Shown: positions 36,285-46,000 of the stretch, in pieces
How positions within the stretch are numbered: the stretch's first letter is position 1
How the letters are laid out: every line of letters starts with the position of its first letter
Program-made: the position numbers and the translations under genes
The notes under the pieces: generated by a model
What the model saw: only the letters and a program-made list of their open reading frames with translations
Told to the model about the DNA's origin: nothing
Databases searched by the model: none
Origin: Thioalkalivibrio sp. ALMg11
GTDB lineage: Bacteria; Pseudomonadota; Gammaproteobacteria; Ectothiorhodospirales; Ectothiorhodospiraceae
DNA length: 64,000 nt
NCBI RefSeq assembly: GCF_000377905.1
Contig: NZ_KB898874.1
Coordinates: 1 to 64,000, forward strand
Direction of reading: 5' to 3'

Positions 36285-37275
36285 CGGCGGGTTTTCAGCC
36301 CGCGAACTGGCGGAAACGCTAGGCGGGCGGCTCGAGGGAGAGGGCGATCGCTGCATCGCTGGGCTGAGCCCGCTGGCGACCGCTGGTCCTGATGATCTGA
36401 GTTTTGTTACCGATGTCGTGCGGCACGCCGAGGCGCTCACGGCAAGCGCAGCGGCTGTGATCCTGGTGCCGGAGGCTGCGAGGCTGAAATCGACATCTAC
36501 CCGAACCCTGATCCATCTGGATGATGTCTATCTCGGCTATGCCCGCGCGAGCCAGTACCTCGGCGCGCCACGACGTGCGCGTGCTCCGGGGATCCATCCG
36601 GGTGCGGTTGTGGATCCCGGGGCCTCGGTGGCTCCCGACGCATTCGTGGGACCAGGGGCGGTAATCGGGGCGGGGGCTACGGTGGGGCCCCAGGCCGTCG
36701 TGGAGGCACACTGCGTGATGGGCGAGGGGGTGACGGTGGGGGCCGATACCTTCCTGCACCCCCGGGTGACCCTGCTCGAAGGGGTCGAGGTGGGGGAGCG
36801 GTGCATCCTGCACAGTGGTTGCGTGATCGGGGCCGATGGCTTCGGATTCGCCCCCGCGGGCGAACACGGCTGGGAGAAGATCGAACAGCTGGGCCATGTC
36901 GTGATCGGCTCGGATGTGGAAATCGGAGCGAACACCACCATCGATCGCGGCGCGTTGCGCGCGACGCGAATCGGGAGGGGTGTGAAGATCGACAACCTGG
37001 TTCATGTTGCCCATAACGTCGAGATTGGCGACCATACGGCCATTGCCGGCTGTGTGGGGATCGCGGGCAGTGCCCGGATCGGCGCGCATTGTGCAGTCGG
37101 AGGTGGCGTCGGGATCCTGGGCCACCTGTCCATCGCGGATCACGTCACCATTCACGCGATGACCCTGGTCACGCGGTCCATTACGCGGCCTGGTCACTAC
37201 GCTTCGGGAGTCCCGCATCAAGAGGCCCGGTTGTGGAATCGCATGCTGGCCCGACTGCGCCGTCTGGCGCGTTAG
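36262..37275 (+). CDS. lpxD: UDP-3-O-acylglucosamine N-acyltransferase
   Basis: Third enzyme of lipid A synthesis; adds a hydroxyacyl chain from ACP to the 2-amine. The N-terminal uridine-binding domain begins [18 protein letters not shown]; the left-handed beta-helix consists of many hexapeptide repeats (I-G-x-G-x-x type) with the catalytic His in [14 protein letters not shown] at 36262 puts the start close to the conserved domain with a 23-base overlap with skp; an ATG at 36226 would lengthen it by 12 residues and has no ribosome site. If GnnA/GnnB act (see below) its substrate carries two amines. Confidence 0.93.
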   Translation: MPQCSETDGGFSARELAETLGGRLEGEGDRCIAGLSPLATAGPDDLSFVTDVVRHAEALTASAAAVILVPEAARLKSTSTRTLIHLDDVYLGYARASQYLGAPRRARAPGIHPGAVVDPGASVAPDAFVGPGAVIGAGATVGPQAVVEAHCVMGEGVTVGADTFLHPRVTLLEGVEVGERCILHSGCVIGADGFGFAPAGEHGWEKIEQLGHVVIGSDVEIGANTTIDRGALRATRIGRGVKIDNLVHVAHNVEIGDHTAIAGCVGIAGSARIGAHCAVGGGVGILGHLSIADHVTIHAMTLVTRSITRPGHYASGVPHQEARLWNRMLARLRRLAR

Positions 37276-37277
37276 GC

Positions 37278-37307
37278 GATCGAGGGGCGGTCGAGGGGCG
37301 CTCGATC
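37278..37307 (+). terminator. Stem-loop between lpxD and fabZ
   Basis: GATCGAG (37278-37284) pairs with CTCGATC (37301-37307) right after the lpxD stop, in an unusually long 148-base gap for this operon. No U-run follows; it could be an attenuator or a processing site. Confidence 0.35.
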
Positions 37308-37423
37308 TGCCCTGGGAGTAACTGGCCTTGCCCCGTGTGGAGAGGCCGAGTCGAACGTCGTATTGCACGTCCCGCGCAGCGGTCCGGATGCGGCATAACA
37401 AGATCAAGAGAAAGGACACCGGC

Positions 37424-37882
37424 GTGGATGACTTTAATGTCCAGGAGATCATGCGCTACCTGCCGCATCGTTACCCGTTCCTGATGGTGGATCGGGTACT
37501 GGAGTGGGAGGCAGGGAGCTATCTGACGGGGATCAAGAACGTCAGCATCAACGAACCGTATTTCCAGGGGCACTTCCCGATCAAGCCGGTGATGCCTGGG
37601 GTCCTGATCCTCGAGGCCCTGGCACAGGCCACCGGCCTACTTGCGTTCAAAACCGAAGAGGCGCGTAACGAGAATCAGGACAAGCAGCAGCTGTACCTGT
37701 TTGTCGGGATCGACGAGGCGCGCTTCCGGCGCCAGGTGGTACCCGGCGATCAACTCCACCTGCGAGTGGATCTGAAACGTACGGTGCGGGGTATCTGGCG
37801 CTTCGACGCGGTCGCGAAGGTGGGCGAGGACGTGTGCGCGACTGCGCAGCTTATGTGTTCCGGTCAGGAAATCCCGGCGTGA
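37424..37882 (+). CDS. fabZ: 3-hydroxyacyl-ACP dehydratase FabZ
   Basis: A 152-residue hot-dog-fold dehydratase of fatty acid elongation, competing with LpxA for hydroxyacyl-ACP. The motifs LPHRYPFLMVDRV and GHFPIKPVMPGVLILEALAQ (catalytic His and Glu) are intact. The start is GTG 37424, with AAAGGA seven bases upstream; the frame is open to 37328 but the family start is at the GTG. Its stop overlaps the GTG of lpxA. Confidence 0.96.
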   Translation: MDDFNVQEIMRYLPHRYPFLMVDRVLEWEAGSYLTGIKNVSINEPYFQGHFPIKPVMPGVLILEALAQATGLLAFKTEEARNENQDKQQLYLFVGIDEARFRRQVVPGDQLHLRVDLKRTVRGIWRFDAVAKVGEDVCATAQLMCSGQEIPA

Positions 37883-38661
37883 TCGATCCGCGGGCGGACG
37901 TCCACCCCAGCGCCGAGATCGACAGCTCGGTGACGATCGGGCCGTTCTCGGTCATCGGTGCCAATGTGAAGATCGGCGCGGATACCTGGGTCGGCCCGCA
38001 CGTGGTGATCAACGGACCGACCGAAATCGGGCGGGAAAACCGAATCTTTCAGTTCTCCTCGATCGGGGAGGAGCCCCAGGACACCAGCTATCGGGGTGAA
38101 CCCACGCGGCTGGTGATCGGTGATCGCAATGTGATTCGGGAGTCGGTGACGCTGCACCGGGGAACCGAGAAGGGGCTGGGCGAGACCGTAATTGGCCACG
38201 ACAACCTGATCATGGCGTACGTCCACATTGCGCACGATTGCACCATCGGGAACGGCATCATCTTCTCCAATGCCACCTCGCTTGCAGGGCACGTGGAGAT
38301 CCAGGATCACGCAACGCTGGGCGGTTTTACCCTGGTGCATCAGTTTTGTCGCGTGGGCACCTACGCCTTCACCAGCATGGGCGCGGCGCTGAACCGTGAC
38401 CTCCCGCCGTATTGCCTGGCGAGCGGCAACTATGCGCGGCTGATCGGGATCAACAAGGTTGGCCTCAAGCGCAACGGTTTCTCCAATGACGCCATCCAGG
38501 CGCTCCACCGGGTTTTTATCCAGGGGATGCGAGGCCGCGCAGGGCGCGAGACCCATCTGGACGCCATGTTCGAGGAGACCGAGGTGCCCGAGGTGCGCAA
38601 CCTGATCGCATTCGTGCGCGGCAGTCGCCGCGGTATCCTGCGCGGCGGTCGTCCGCACTGA
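37879..38661 (+). CDS. lpxA: UDP-N-acetylglucosamine (or 3-amino analogue) acyltransferase
   Basis: First enzyme of lipid A synthesis, a 260-residue hexapeptide-repeat trimer. The catalytic His is in VHIAHDC; the SYRGEPTRL and GGFTLVHQFCRVG segments match LpxA. The start is GTG overlapping the fabZ stop (GTGA). Because gnnA/gnnB homologues are adjacent, this LpxA may prefer the 3-amino sugar UDP-GlcNAc3N as known for Acidithiobacillus ferrooxidans and Leptospira; selectivity cannot be proven from sequence. Confidence 0.95.
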   Translation: MIDPRADVHPSAEIDSSVTIGPFSVIGANVKIGADTWVGPHVVINGPTEIGRENRIFQFSSIGEEPQDTSYRGEPTRLVIGDRNVIRESVTLHRGTEKGLGETVIGHDNLIMAYVHIAHDCTIGNGIIFSNATSLAGHVEIQDHATLGGFTLVHQFCRVGTYAFTSMGAALNRDLPPYCLASGNYARLIGINKVGLKRNGFSNDAIQALHRVFIQGMRGRAGRETHLDAMFEETEVPEVRNLIAFVRGSRRGILRGGRPH

Positions 38662-38674
38662 CTCGGTCTCCCCG

Positions 38675-38697
38675 GGACAGGACCCTGCGTGCTGTCC
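38675..38697. terminator. Weak stem-loop between convergent lpxA and lpxB
   Basis: GGACAG (38675-38680) pairs with CTGTCC (38692-38697) over an 11-base loop in the 67-base convergent gap. No U-run on either strand. Confidence 0.3.
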
Positions 38698-38728
38698 AAT
38701 CGCTTGGCCCCCAAACGAACCGTAGTCC

Positions 38729-39895
38729 TTAAATCGTCTTCGCCCCGTCGCTTAGTTGGCCGTGGTGCAGGAGTTCGCGCGCCATTTCGGCCACGCGGCG
38801 GTCGGCTCCGCCATCACCCAGGCGTTCGCGCACCTGCGTCAGGCGATCGCGCATTTCTTCCAGGGCCGCGGGCCGGTCGAGCAGATCCGCGGCATCGCGG
38901 GCCAGGCGCTCGGCGGTGGCATCATGTTGCAGGTACTCGGGCACCAGGCGCTCACCGCCCACGATGTTGACCAAGGCGATGTTCTCGACCCGCACAAGAC
39001 GCGAGAAGACCGCGTGGCTCAGGGCGCCCATGCGGTAGAAGACGAGCATGGGCGCCCTGAGCAGGCCTGCCTCCAGGGTTGCCGTGCCCGATGCGATCAG
39101 CAATAGATCGGCTCCCGCCATCAGGGAGTGGGTGGCCGCATCGCCGCCCACGAAATGTACGGGGAGATCGTCACACGCGGCGAGGGCCGCCAGGTGGTCG
39201 GTGGTGACCCCCGGCGCCATGGAGGCCACGAACTGGATGTCCGGGTGAGATGCGTGGAGGCGCCGGGCGGTGTCCACGAGCATGGGCCAGTGGCGCTTCA
39301 GTTCGCCGTTGCGGCTGCCAGGAAGAAGCCCGACCAGGCGCGTATCGGGGGCGTGGCCGAGCTGTTCACGAATCGGCCGTTCGGGCGGCTGCACCCGATC
39401 AACGAGGGGGTTGCCGACATAGCGGACCGGGACCCCGGCCTTCTCGTAGATGTCCGTCTCGAACGGGAACAGCACCGCCATCGCGTCCACGTTGTGCTGG
39501 ATCCGCTTGATCCGGCCCGAACGCCATGCCCACAACTGCGGGCTGACATAGAACAGCACACGGATGCCGAGACGGCGGGCATGGGCGGCCAGGCGCAGGT
39601 TGAACTCCACGTAGTCAACCAGGACCAGCAGGTCCGGGCGATGGGTCTCCAGGTGCTGGCACATGCGCCGGAACAGGCGGCGCAGGCGGGGGTAGTTGAC
39701 CAGCACGTCGACCAGGCCCACAACGGCCAGTTCGGAGACGTCGATGAGCGTATCGACTCCGGCGGCGCGCATTTGCGTCCCGCCCATTCCCGTGTAACGG
39801 AGACCGGGCTCCGCGGCCGCGAGTTCGTGCACCAGCCCCGCCGCAAGTGCGTCACCGGAACTCTCGCCGGCGCAGATCACGACATGCTGCGTCAT
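38729..39895 (-). CDS. lpxB: Lipid-A-disaccharide synthase
   Basis: A 388-residue GT19 glycosyltransferase that joins UDP-diacyl-glucosamine and lipid X into the lipid A disaccharide, on the inner-membrane face. It begins VVICAGESSGDALAAGL and has the YVSPQLWAWRSGR and LLPGSRNGEL signatures. Normally lpxB follows lpxA on the same strand; here it is reversed together with gnnB and gnnA. It starts 40 bases after the gnnB stop codon. Confidence 0.96.
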   Translation of the reverse strand: MTQHVVICAGESSGDALAAGLVHELAAAEPGLRYTGMGGTQMRAAGVDTLIDVSELAVVGLVDVLVNYPRLRRLFRRMCQHLETHRPDLLVLVDYVEFNLRLAAHARRLGIRVLFYVSPQLWAWRSGRIKRIQHNVDAMAVLFPFETDIYEKAGVPVRYVGNPLVDRVQPPERPIREQLGHAPDTRLVGLLPGSRNGELKRHWPMLVDTARRLHASHPDIQFVASMAPGVTTDHLAALAACDDLPVHFVGGDAATHSLMAGADLLLIASGTATLEAGLLRAPMLVFYRMGALSHAVFSRLVRVENIALVNIVGGERLVPEYLQHDATAERLARDAADLLDRPAALEEMRDRLTQVRERLGDGGADRRVAEMARELLHHGQLSDGAKTI

Positions 39896-39935
39896 GACCG
39901 GTGGGAGCCCCCTGTGGACGCGATCCGGCGCGGCG

Positions 39936-41033
39936 TCACGCGAGGGCGTCGCGGATCTTCCCGCAGATCATGTCGATGGTTGCATCCTCGAGTTCCGGGA
40001 ACACCGGAAGGGACAGGCAGCGTTCCGCTACGGACTCGGTGACGGGCAGCGTCTCCGGGCGGTTCGGGAGGTCGGCGAAGGCCTTTTGCTGGTGCAGGGG
40101 CACCGGATAGTAGATCGCGCAGGCCACCTCGGCGGCCTTCAGGGCCTCCATGATCGCGTCGCGGTGGTCGCTGAGCAGGGTGTACTGGTGGTAGACGTGC
40201 ACCCCGATGCCGTCCTCGAACGGCACCTCGACTGGCAGCCCGGCCAGGCCATCCCGATAGCGCGCAGCAACCCGACGGCGTTCGGCGTTGTAGGTGTCGA
40301 TATGCGGCAGCTTGACGCGCAGGATCGCGGCCTGCATCTCGTCCAGGCGGCTGTTGTAGCCGATCTCGTCGTGGTAGTAGCGCACGCTGGAGCCATGGTT
40401 GCGCAGCCGGCGCAGGGTGTCGGCGGCGGACGGGCAGTTGGTGGTCACCAGACCACCGTCGCCAAAGGCCCCGAGGTTTTTGCTGGGGAAGAACGAAAAA
40501 CAGCCAAAGGCGGTGGCGGCGCCGGTCTGCACGCCATCGACGGTCGCGCCAAAGGACTGCGCGCAGTCCTCGACGATCATCACCTTGTGTTTCTCGGCGA
40601 TGGCCTGAAGCCGCGGCATGTCGGCCGGCTGGCCGAACAGGTGGACCGGCAGGATCGCGCGGGTGCGCTCGGTGATCGCCGCCTCGACCTGGTCCGGGTC
40701 GATGTTGAAGGTGCGCGGGTCGATGTCCACGAATACCGGATCGGCCCCGACATAGCGGATCGCCTCGGCCGTGGCGATGAAGGTAAACGGGGTGGTGATG
40801 ACCTCGTCGCCCGGTCCGATGCCCGCCGCGGCCAGCGCCAGGTGCAGGGCATCCGTGCCGGAGGCACAGGTGATTGCGTGTTCCACGCCCAGGTACTTGG
40901 CGAGCTCCTGCTCCAGGGTCTGCACGTTGGGGCCCAGGATAAAGCGCGCACCGGCCAGCACGTCCTGTAGCGCGGCATCGATTTCGGGGCGCAGGGTCTG
41001 GTACTGGCGCTGCAGGTCGACCATCGGGATCAC
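39936..41033 (-). CDS. gnnB: UDP-GlcNAc 3-aminotransferase (GnnB-like, DegT family)
   Basis: A 365-residue PLP aminotransferase of the DegT/DnrJ/EryC1 sugar family. The PLP lysine is in FSFFPSKNLGAFGDGG; the substrate loop ASGTDALHLAL is conserved. In Acidithiobacillus ferrooxidans GnnB transfers an amine from glutamate to the 3-keto sugar made by GnnA, giving UDP-GlcNAc3N for LpxA. The neighbouring gnnA, lpxB and lpxA support that assignment over O-antigen roles of the same family. GTG 41033 with AGGAG seven bases upstream is used; ATG 41024 is an alternative. Repeat element C separates it from gnnA. Confidence 0.85.
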   Translation of the reverse strand: MIPMVDLQRQYQTLRPEIDAALQDVLAGARFILGPNVQTLEQELAKYLGVEHAITCASGTDALHLALAAAGIGPGDEVITTPFTFIATAEAIRYVGADPVFVDIDPRTFNIDPDQVEAAITERTRAILPVHLFGQPADMPRLQAIAEKHKVMIVEDCAQSFGATVDGVQTGAATAFGCFSFFPSKNLGAFGDGGLVTTNCPSAADTLRRLRNHGSSVRYYHDEIGYNSRLDEMQAAILRVKLPHIDTYNAERRRVAARYRDGLAGLPVEVPFEDGIGVHVYHQYTLLSDHRDAIMEALKAAEVACAIYYPVPLHQQKAFADLPNRPETLPVTESVAERCLSLPVFPELEDATIDMICGKIRDALA

Positions 41034-41054
41034 GGCTTGACTCCTGTGGGGTTA

Positions 41055-41366
41055 GGGAAACACTGATTAATGTACGCACTCGCGTTGGCACCCCAGGTTT
41101 TCCGAGGCAAGGCGCGTCGTGCGGCGGGTAGTGGTTCTACCCGCCCGTTTTTGATGGATTCGGGGCGCAACGCAGGATCGGGGAACCTGGGGCGCCAACC
41201 CAACAAGCCATTGAATGCAGGGGCTCGGCCGCCCGTTGTTGATGAAAACGGGCGCGGGAACGGCGTTGCGGCTCCCTTGTGCAGAATGACTGCACGGCAG
41301 TCACCGCGCCTTGTTCGCACGCAAAAGCGACTCGAGCGGGAGTGCGTACATTAATCAGTGTTTCCC
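41055..41366. repeat. MITE-like structured element, copy C (312 bp, complete)
   Basis: Termini GGGAAACACTGATTAATGTA and its complement pair over 27 bp, continuing GCACTC on both sides where copy A has CACGCTC on both sides. It has the same two-arm architecture as copy B, with hairpin GCGGGTAG-tggtt-CTACCCGC (a compensated C-G to G-C change) and an extra CCCGTT/AACGGG hairpin replacing the CTTTTGCG-type stem. Left flank is TTA, right flank TTG, so any target duplication has decayed. Its right end overlaps the last codons of gnnA. Confidence 0.9.
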
Positions 41367-42358
41367 TTGACGTCGAGGTGGCTGTGCGGGCCGTCGGCCC
41401 GGCTCATGATGTTCAGGTTTTCGTAGACCAGATCGGTGATGCGGCTGGCCGTCTCCAGGGCACGCTGGCCGTCGCGGCCACTGACCACGACCGGTCCCTG
41501 ACCGCGCACTGCGGCGACGAAGGCCTGGATCTCGGCCAGCAGGGCGTCGGCCTCGTCGAACACGCTTTCCTCGCGGTGGATCGCGGGGGCCCCGGTCTCC
41601 GGGTCGGGCTCGCCGATGTGGTTCAGCGACAGGATGCGGTTCTGGAAGTCCACCGAGGCGTAGGCATGCGACTGGAAGATGCGCATGCGGCGCTCGGACT
41701 TGGTGCTGATGCGGCTGGAGGTGACGTTGGCCACGCAGCCGTTGGCAAATTCCAGCCGGGCATTGGCAATGTCGATGTCGCCGGTCAGCACGCGGGCGCC
41801 GGAGGCGCGAATGTCGGTCAGCGGGGCATCCACCAGCGACAGGATGATGTCGATGTCGTGGATCATCAGGTCGAGCACGACCGACACGTCGGTGGCGCGC
41901 GGCTTATAGGGCGCCAGGCGGTGCGACTCGATAAACCGCGGGTGCAACGGGGTCTCGGTCAGTCGGCGCAGTGCGGCATTGAAGCGTTCTAGGTGCCCGA
42001 CCTGGAGGACTACGCCCTGCTCCTCGGCGATCCGGTTCAGCGCCTCGGCCTGCTCCAGGGTGGCGGTAATCGGCTTCTCGACCAGGACGTGACAACCGGC
42101 CTCGAGGAAATCCCGGGCGATGTCGTAGTGCAGGGTGGTCGGCGCGGCGATAGAGACCGCATCGACCTGCCCGATGAGGGCGCGATGATCGGTCTCCGCG
42201 CGGCAGCCGTGTTCCGCTGCGATGCGGCCGGCGGTTTCGGAATCGGCATCGACCACGGCAACCAGTTCGGTGTCCGGCAGCGCGGCGTATTTGGCGGCAT
42301 GCCATTTGCCAAGATGGCCCACGCCGATAGCGGCGCAGCGTAACGGAGATTGGGACAT
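41351..42358 (-). CDS. gnnA: UDP-GlcNAc 3-dehydrogenase (GnnA-like, Gfo/Idh/MocA family)
   Basis: A 335-residue NAD-dependent sugar oxidoreductase. Rossmann motif AAIGVGHLGKWHAAKYAAL is at residues 9-27, the catalytic Lys in HVLVEKPI, and the C-terminal domain has DLMIHDIDIILSLV. With GnnB and next to lpxB/lpxA it fits GnnA, which oxidises the 3-hydroxyl of UDP-GlcNAc. The last residues (Gly-Asn-Thr-Asp-stop) are encoded inside the terminal repeat of element C, which supplies the TAA stop; the native C terminus was therefore altered. A TACAAT -10 box (42404-42409, minus) lies 45 bases upstream. Confidence 0.85.
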   Translation of the reverse strand: MSQSPLRCAAIGVGHLGKWHAAKYAALPDTELVAVVDADSETAGRIAAEHGCRAETDHRALIGQVDAVSIAAPTTLHYDIARDFLEAGCHVLVEKPITATLEQAEALNRIAEEQGVVLQVGHLERFNAALRRLTETPLHPRFIESHRLAPYKPRATDVSVVLDLMIHDIDIILSLVDAPLTDIRASGARVLTGDIDIANARLEFANGCVANVTSSRISTKSERRMRIFQSHAYASVDFQNRILSLNHIGEPDPETGAPAIHREESVFDEADALLAEIQAFVAAVRGQGPVVVSGRDGQRALETASRITDLVYENLNIMSRADGPHSHLDVKGNTD

Positions 42359-42403
42359 GAGTAGGCTCGGATCCGGAGGGGGTGTGCTAGGATTTTCGGC
42401 GCT

Positions 42404-42409
42404 ATTGTA
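42404..42409 (-). promoter_or_regulatory. Possible -10 box of gnnA
   Basis: TACAAT on the minus strand in the divergent gnnA/rnhB gap, 45 bases before the gnnA start. No convincing -35 at 16-18 bases. Confidence 0.35.
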
Positions 42410-42477
42410 ACGGATCCCCGGCGCGGCGCATGTTCGCGTTCGGGCGATTGCCCGCAGTTCACCGTGGTGGAGACTCC

Positions 42478-43086
42478 ATGTCCGATTTAGAGGCAGCGCA
42501 GCGCTACGTCGCCGGCGTGGACGAAGTGGGGCGCGGGCCGCTGGCCGGGCCGGTGGTGGCGGCGGCCGTCATCCTGCCGGAGGGCTACACTTGCCCCGGC
42601 CTGACCGATTCCAAGAAGCTCAGTGCGAAACGCCGCGAGACGCTGGACGTGCAGATCCGCGCCGACGCGCTGGCATGGTCGCTGGGCCGGGCCGAGGCGG
42701 CGGAGATCGATGAACTGAATATCCATCATGCGACCCTGCTCGCCATGCAGCGCGCGGCGGCCGGGCTCACAGTCGCGCCGGCACATCTGCTGGTGGACGG
42801 GCGCTTTACACCGCAGGGCCCCTGGAGTGCCGAGGCGATTGTCGGTGGGGATGGCTCGGTGCCCGCGATCAGTGCCGCCTCCATCGTCGCCAAAGTGGCC
42901 CGCGACGGCTGGTTGCGAGACCTGCATCACGAATACCCCGATTACGGCTTCGACCGCCATTCCGGCTACCCCACGGTGGCGCATCGCGATGCCCTGGAAC
43001 GGTTGGGGCCGTGCCCGCAACACCGCCGTAGTTTCGGCCCGGTAGCCCGTGCGCTGGCGGCGCGTGAACAGGAGATTGGGGCATGA
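42478..43086 (+). CDS. rnhB: Ribonuclease HII
   Basis: A 202-residue nuclease that cuts RNA in RNA-DNA hybrids and removes single ribonucleotides. Acidic catalytic residues are in [17 protein letters not shown] (Asp, Glu) and in VDGRFTP (Asp); LTDSKKLS is the conserved substrate loop. ATG 42478 has GGTGGAG upstream. Its TGA overlaps the dnaE start (ATGA). Confidence 0.96.
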   Translation: MSDLEAAQRYVAGVDEVGRGPLAGPVVAAAVILPEGYTCPGLTDSKKLSAKRRETLDVQIRADALAWSLGRAEAAEIDELNIHHATLLAMQRAAAGLTVAPAHLLVDGRFTPQGPWSAEAIVGGDGSVPAISAASIVAKVARDGWLRDLHHEYPDYGFDRHSGYPTVAHRDALERLGPCPQHRRSFGPVARALAAREQEIGA

Positions 43087-46000
43087 GCGAAGGCCACCCC
43101 GGTTTCGTGCACCTGCGGGTGCATTCGGAGTATTCCCTGATCGACGGGCTGGTCCGCCTCAAGCCGCTGGTGAACGCGGTGGCCGAGGGCGGGATGCCGG
43201 CCGTCGCGGTGACCGATCACTGCAACCTGTTCGGGCTGGTGAAGTTCTACCGTGCGGCGATCGCAAAGGGTGTGCAGCCAATCATCGGTGCGGACGTTCT
43301 GGTGCGCGATGCCCGCGCCGACGGCAGCCTTGCGCGCATGACCCTGCTGGCGCAGAACGACCCGGGCTACCGCAATCTGACCCGGCTGATCTCGCGCGCC
43401 TGGCAGGAGGGACAGGAGAAGGGCATTCCGCGGGTGGACTGCGCCTGGCTGGATGCGGCCGCCGAGGGCCTCATTGCGCTCTCGGGTGGGATCGACGGGC
43501 TGTTCGTGAACGGATCCGGGGCCGCCCGGGCATTGCTGGCCGAGGATCTGGCGCCGTGGATGCAGCGGTTCCCGGGCCGCTTCTATCTGGAACTCGTGCG
43601 CAGCGATCGCCCGGGCGAAGAGGCCTGGATCGAACAGGCGCTGGCCGCGGCCGAGGCCTTCGATCTGCCGGTGGTGGCCACTAACGATGTTCGCTTCCTG
43701 CGGCCCGAGGACTTCGAGGCCCACGAGGCACGTGTCTGTATCCATGACGGCGTGACCCTGGACGACCCGCGACGCCCGCGCCGCTACTCGGAGGCGCAGT
43801 ACCTGCGTACACCCGAGGAGATGGCGGAGCGGTTCGCGGACATTCCCGAGGCCCTGGCCAATAGTGTGGCGATCGCCCGGCGCTGTTCGGTGAGCCTGAC
43901 CCTGGGCGAGTCGGTCCTGCCGGACTTTCCGGTCCCCGAGGGCTATACGGTGGAAGACCACCTGCGCGAGACCTCGGCGCAGGGATTGGCGGGTCGCCTG
44001 GAGCGCTTCTGCTTCGCGCCGGCGGCGGATTACGAGGCGCGCTTGCAGCGCGAGCTGGACGTGATCTGCCAGATGGGTTTCCCCGGGTACTTCCTGATCG
44101 TGGCGGACTTCATCCAGTGGGCCAAGGACAATGGCATCCCCGTGGGGCCGGGCCGTGGCTCTGGTGCGGGGTCGCTGGTGGCTTATGCGCTGGGTATTAC
44201 CGACCTGGATCCATTGCGTTACGATCTTCTGTTCGAGCGATTTCTCAATCCTGAACGTGTCTCCATGCCTGACTTCGATGTCGACTTCTGCATGGAGCGC
44301 CGCGACGACGTCATCGACTACGTCGCCGAGCGCTACGGGCGCGACAAGGTCTCGCAGATCATCACCCACGGCACCATGGCCGCCAAGGCGGTGGTGCGGG
44401 ATGTCGGGCGCGTGCTGGGCCATGGCTACGGTTTCGTCGACCGCATCGCGAAGTTGATCCCGTTCGAGCTGGGCATGACCCTGCAAAAGGCCCTGACCGA
44501 GAGCGCAGACCTCAAGACGCAATACGACGAAGACGAGGAGGTGCGCGCGATCATCGATCTCGCGCAGAAGCTCGAGGGCCTCACCCGGAACGCGGGCAAG
44601 CATGCCGGCGGGGTGGTAATCGCGCCGTCCGCGCTGACCGACTTCTCGCCGTTGTACTGCGAAGACGACGGCGGCTCGCTGGTGACCCACTTTGACAAGG
44701 ACGACGTCGAGGCGGTCGGACTGGTGAAGTTCGACTTCCTGGGTCTGCGCACGCTTACCATCATCGACTGGGCGGTGGAAAACGTCCGCAAGATGGATGC
44801 CGCGGTACAGGTCGATCTCGATGCCATCCCGCTGGATGACCCCGAGACCTTCCGGCTGTTGAAGGACTACCAGACCACCGCCGTGTTCCAGCTGGAATCC
44901 GGTGGCATGAAGGACCTGATCCGCCGCCTGCAGCCGGACAGCTTCGAGGAGATCATCGCGCTGGTGGCGCTCTACCGCCCGGGCCCGCTGCAGTCGGGCA
45001 TGGTGGACGACTTCATCGACCGCAAGCATGGCCGCGCCCAGGTGGAATACCCGCATCCGGACCTGGAGCCCATTCTGCAGCCCACCTACGGCGTGATCCT
45101 GTATCAGGAGCAGGTCATGCAGATTGCCCAGGTGCTGGGCAATTACACCCTGGGCGGTGCGGATCTGTTGCGCCGCGCGATGGGCAAGAAAAAGCCCGAG
45201 GAGATGGCCAAGCAGCGCGAGATCTTCCTCGAGGGGGCACTGGGGCGCGGGGTGGATGAAGGGGTTGCGACCTACATCTTCGATCTGATGGAGAAGTTCG
45301 CGGGTTACGGCTTCAACAAGTCGCACTCCGCCGCGTATGCCCTGGTTGCGTACCAGACCGCCTGGCTCAAGGCGCATTATCCGGCGCCGTTCATGGCTGC
45401 GGTGCTGTCCGCGGACATGGACAACACCGACAAGGTCGTGGGGCTGATCGAGGAATGCCGGATCATGGGCCTGGAGGTGCTGCCGCCGGACGTCAATCAG
45501 TCGGACTACCGCTTTACCTGCCACGACGCGCAGACCGTGGTCTACGGCCTGGGCGCAATCAAGGGCGTTGGGGAGTCGGCCATCGACACCCTGCTCAAGG
45601 CGCGCGGCGAGGGCGGCGAATTTCACGGGCTGGTGGACCTATGCCAGCGTGTGGATCTCGGCAAGCTGAACAAGCGTGTGCTGGAGACGCTGGTGCGCGC
45701 CGGCGCGATGGATCGGATCGGCGCTAACCGTGCGACGCTGCTGAACGACATCCCGATGGCGGTCGCGGCAGCCGAACAGAGCGAGCGCAATGCCAACCTG
45801 GGTGTGGTGGACCTGTTCGGGGATCCGGCTGCGGCCGTGATCCCGGATAGCGCGACCCTGGCCGAGATGGAGGACGATGATCGTCTGCGCGGCGAGAAGA
45901 ACACCCTGGGGCTTTATCTGACCGGTCACCCGGTGGAGCGCTACCGCGCCGAGCTGCTGCGCCTGACGGGGACCACGCTGCAGGCGCTGGAGGCCAAGCT

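Noticed and set aside
42966-45626. 886-codon minus-strand open frame opposite dnaE
   Set aside because: Shadow of dnaE and the end of rnhB; no ribosome site or protein family resemblance.
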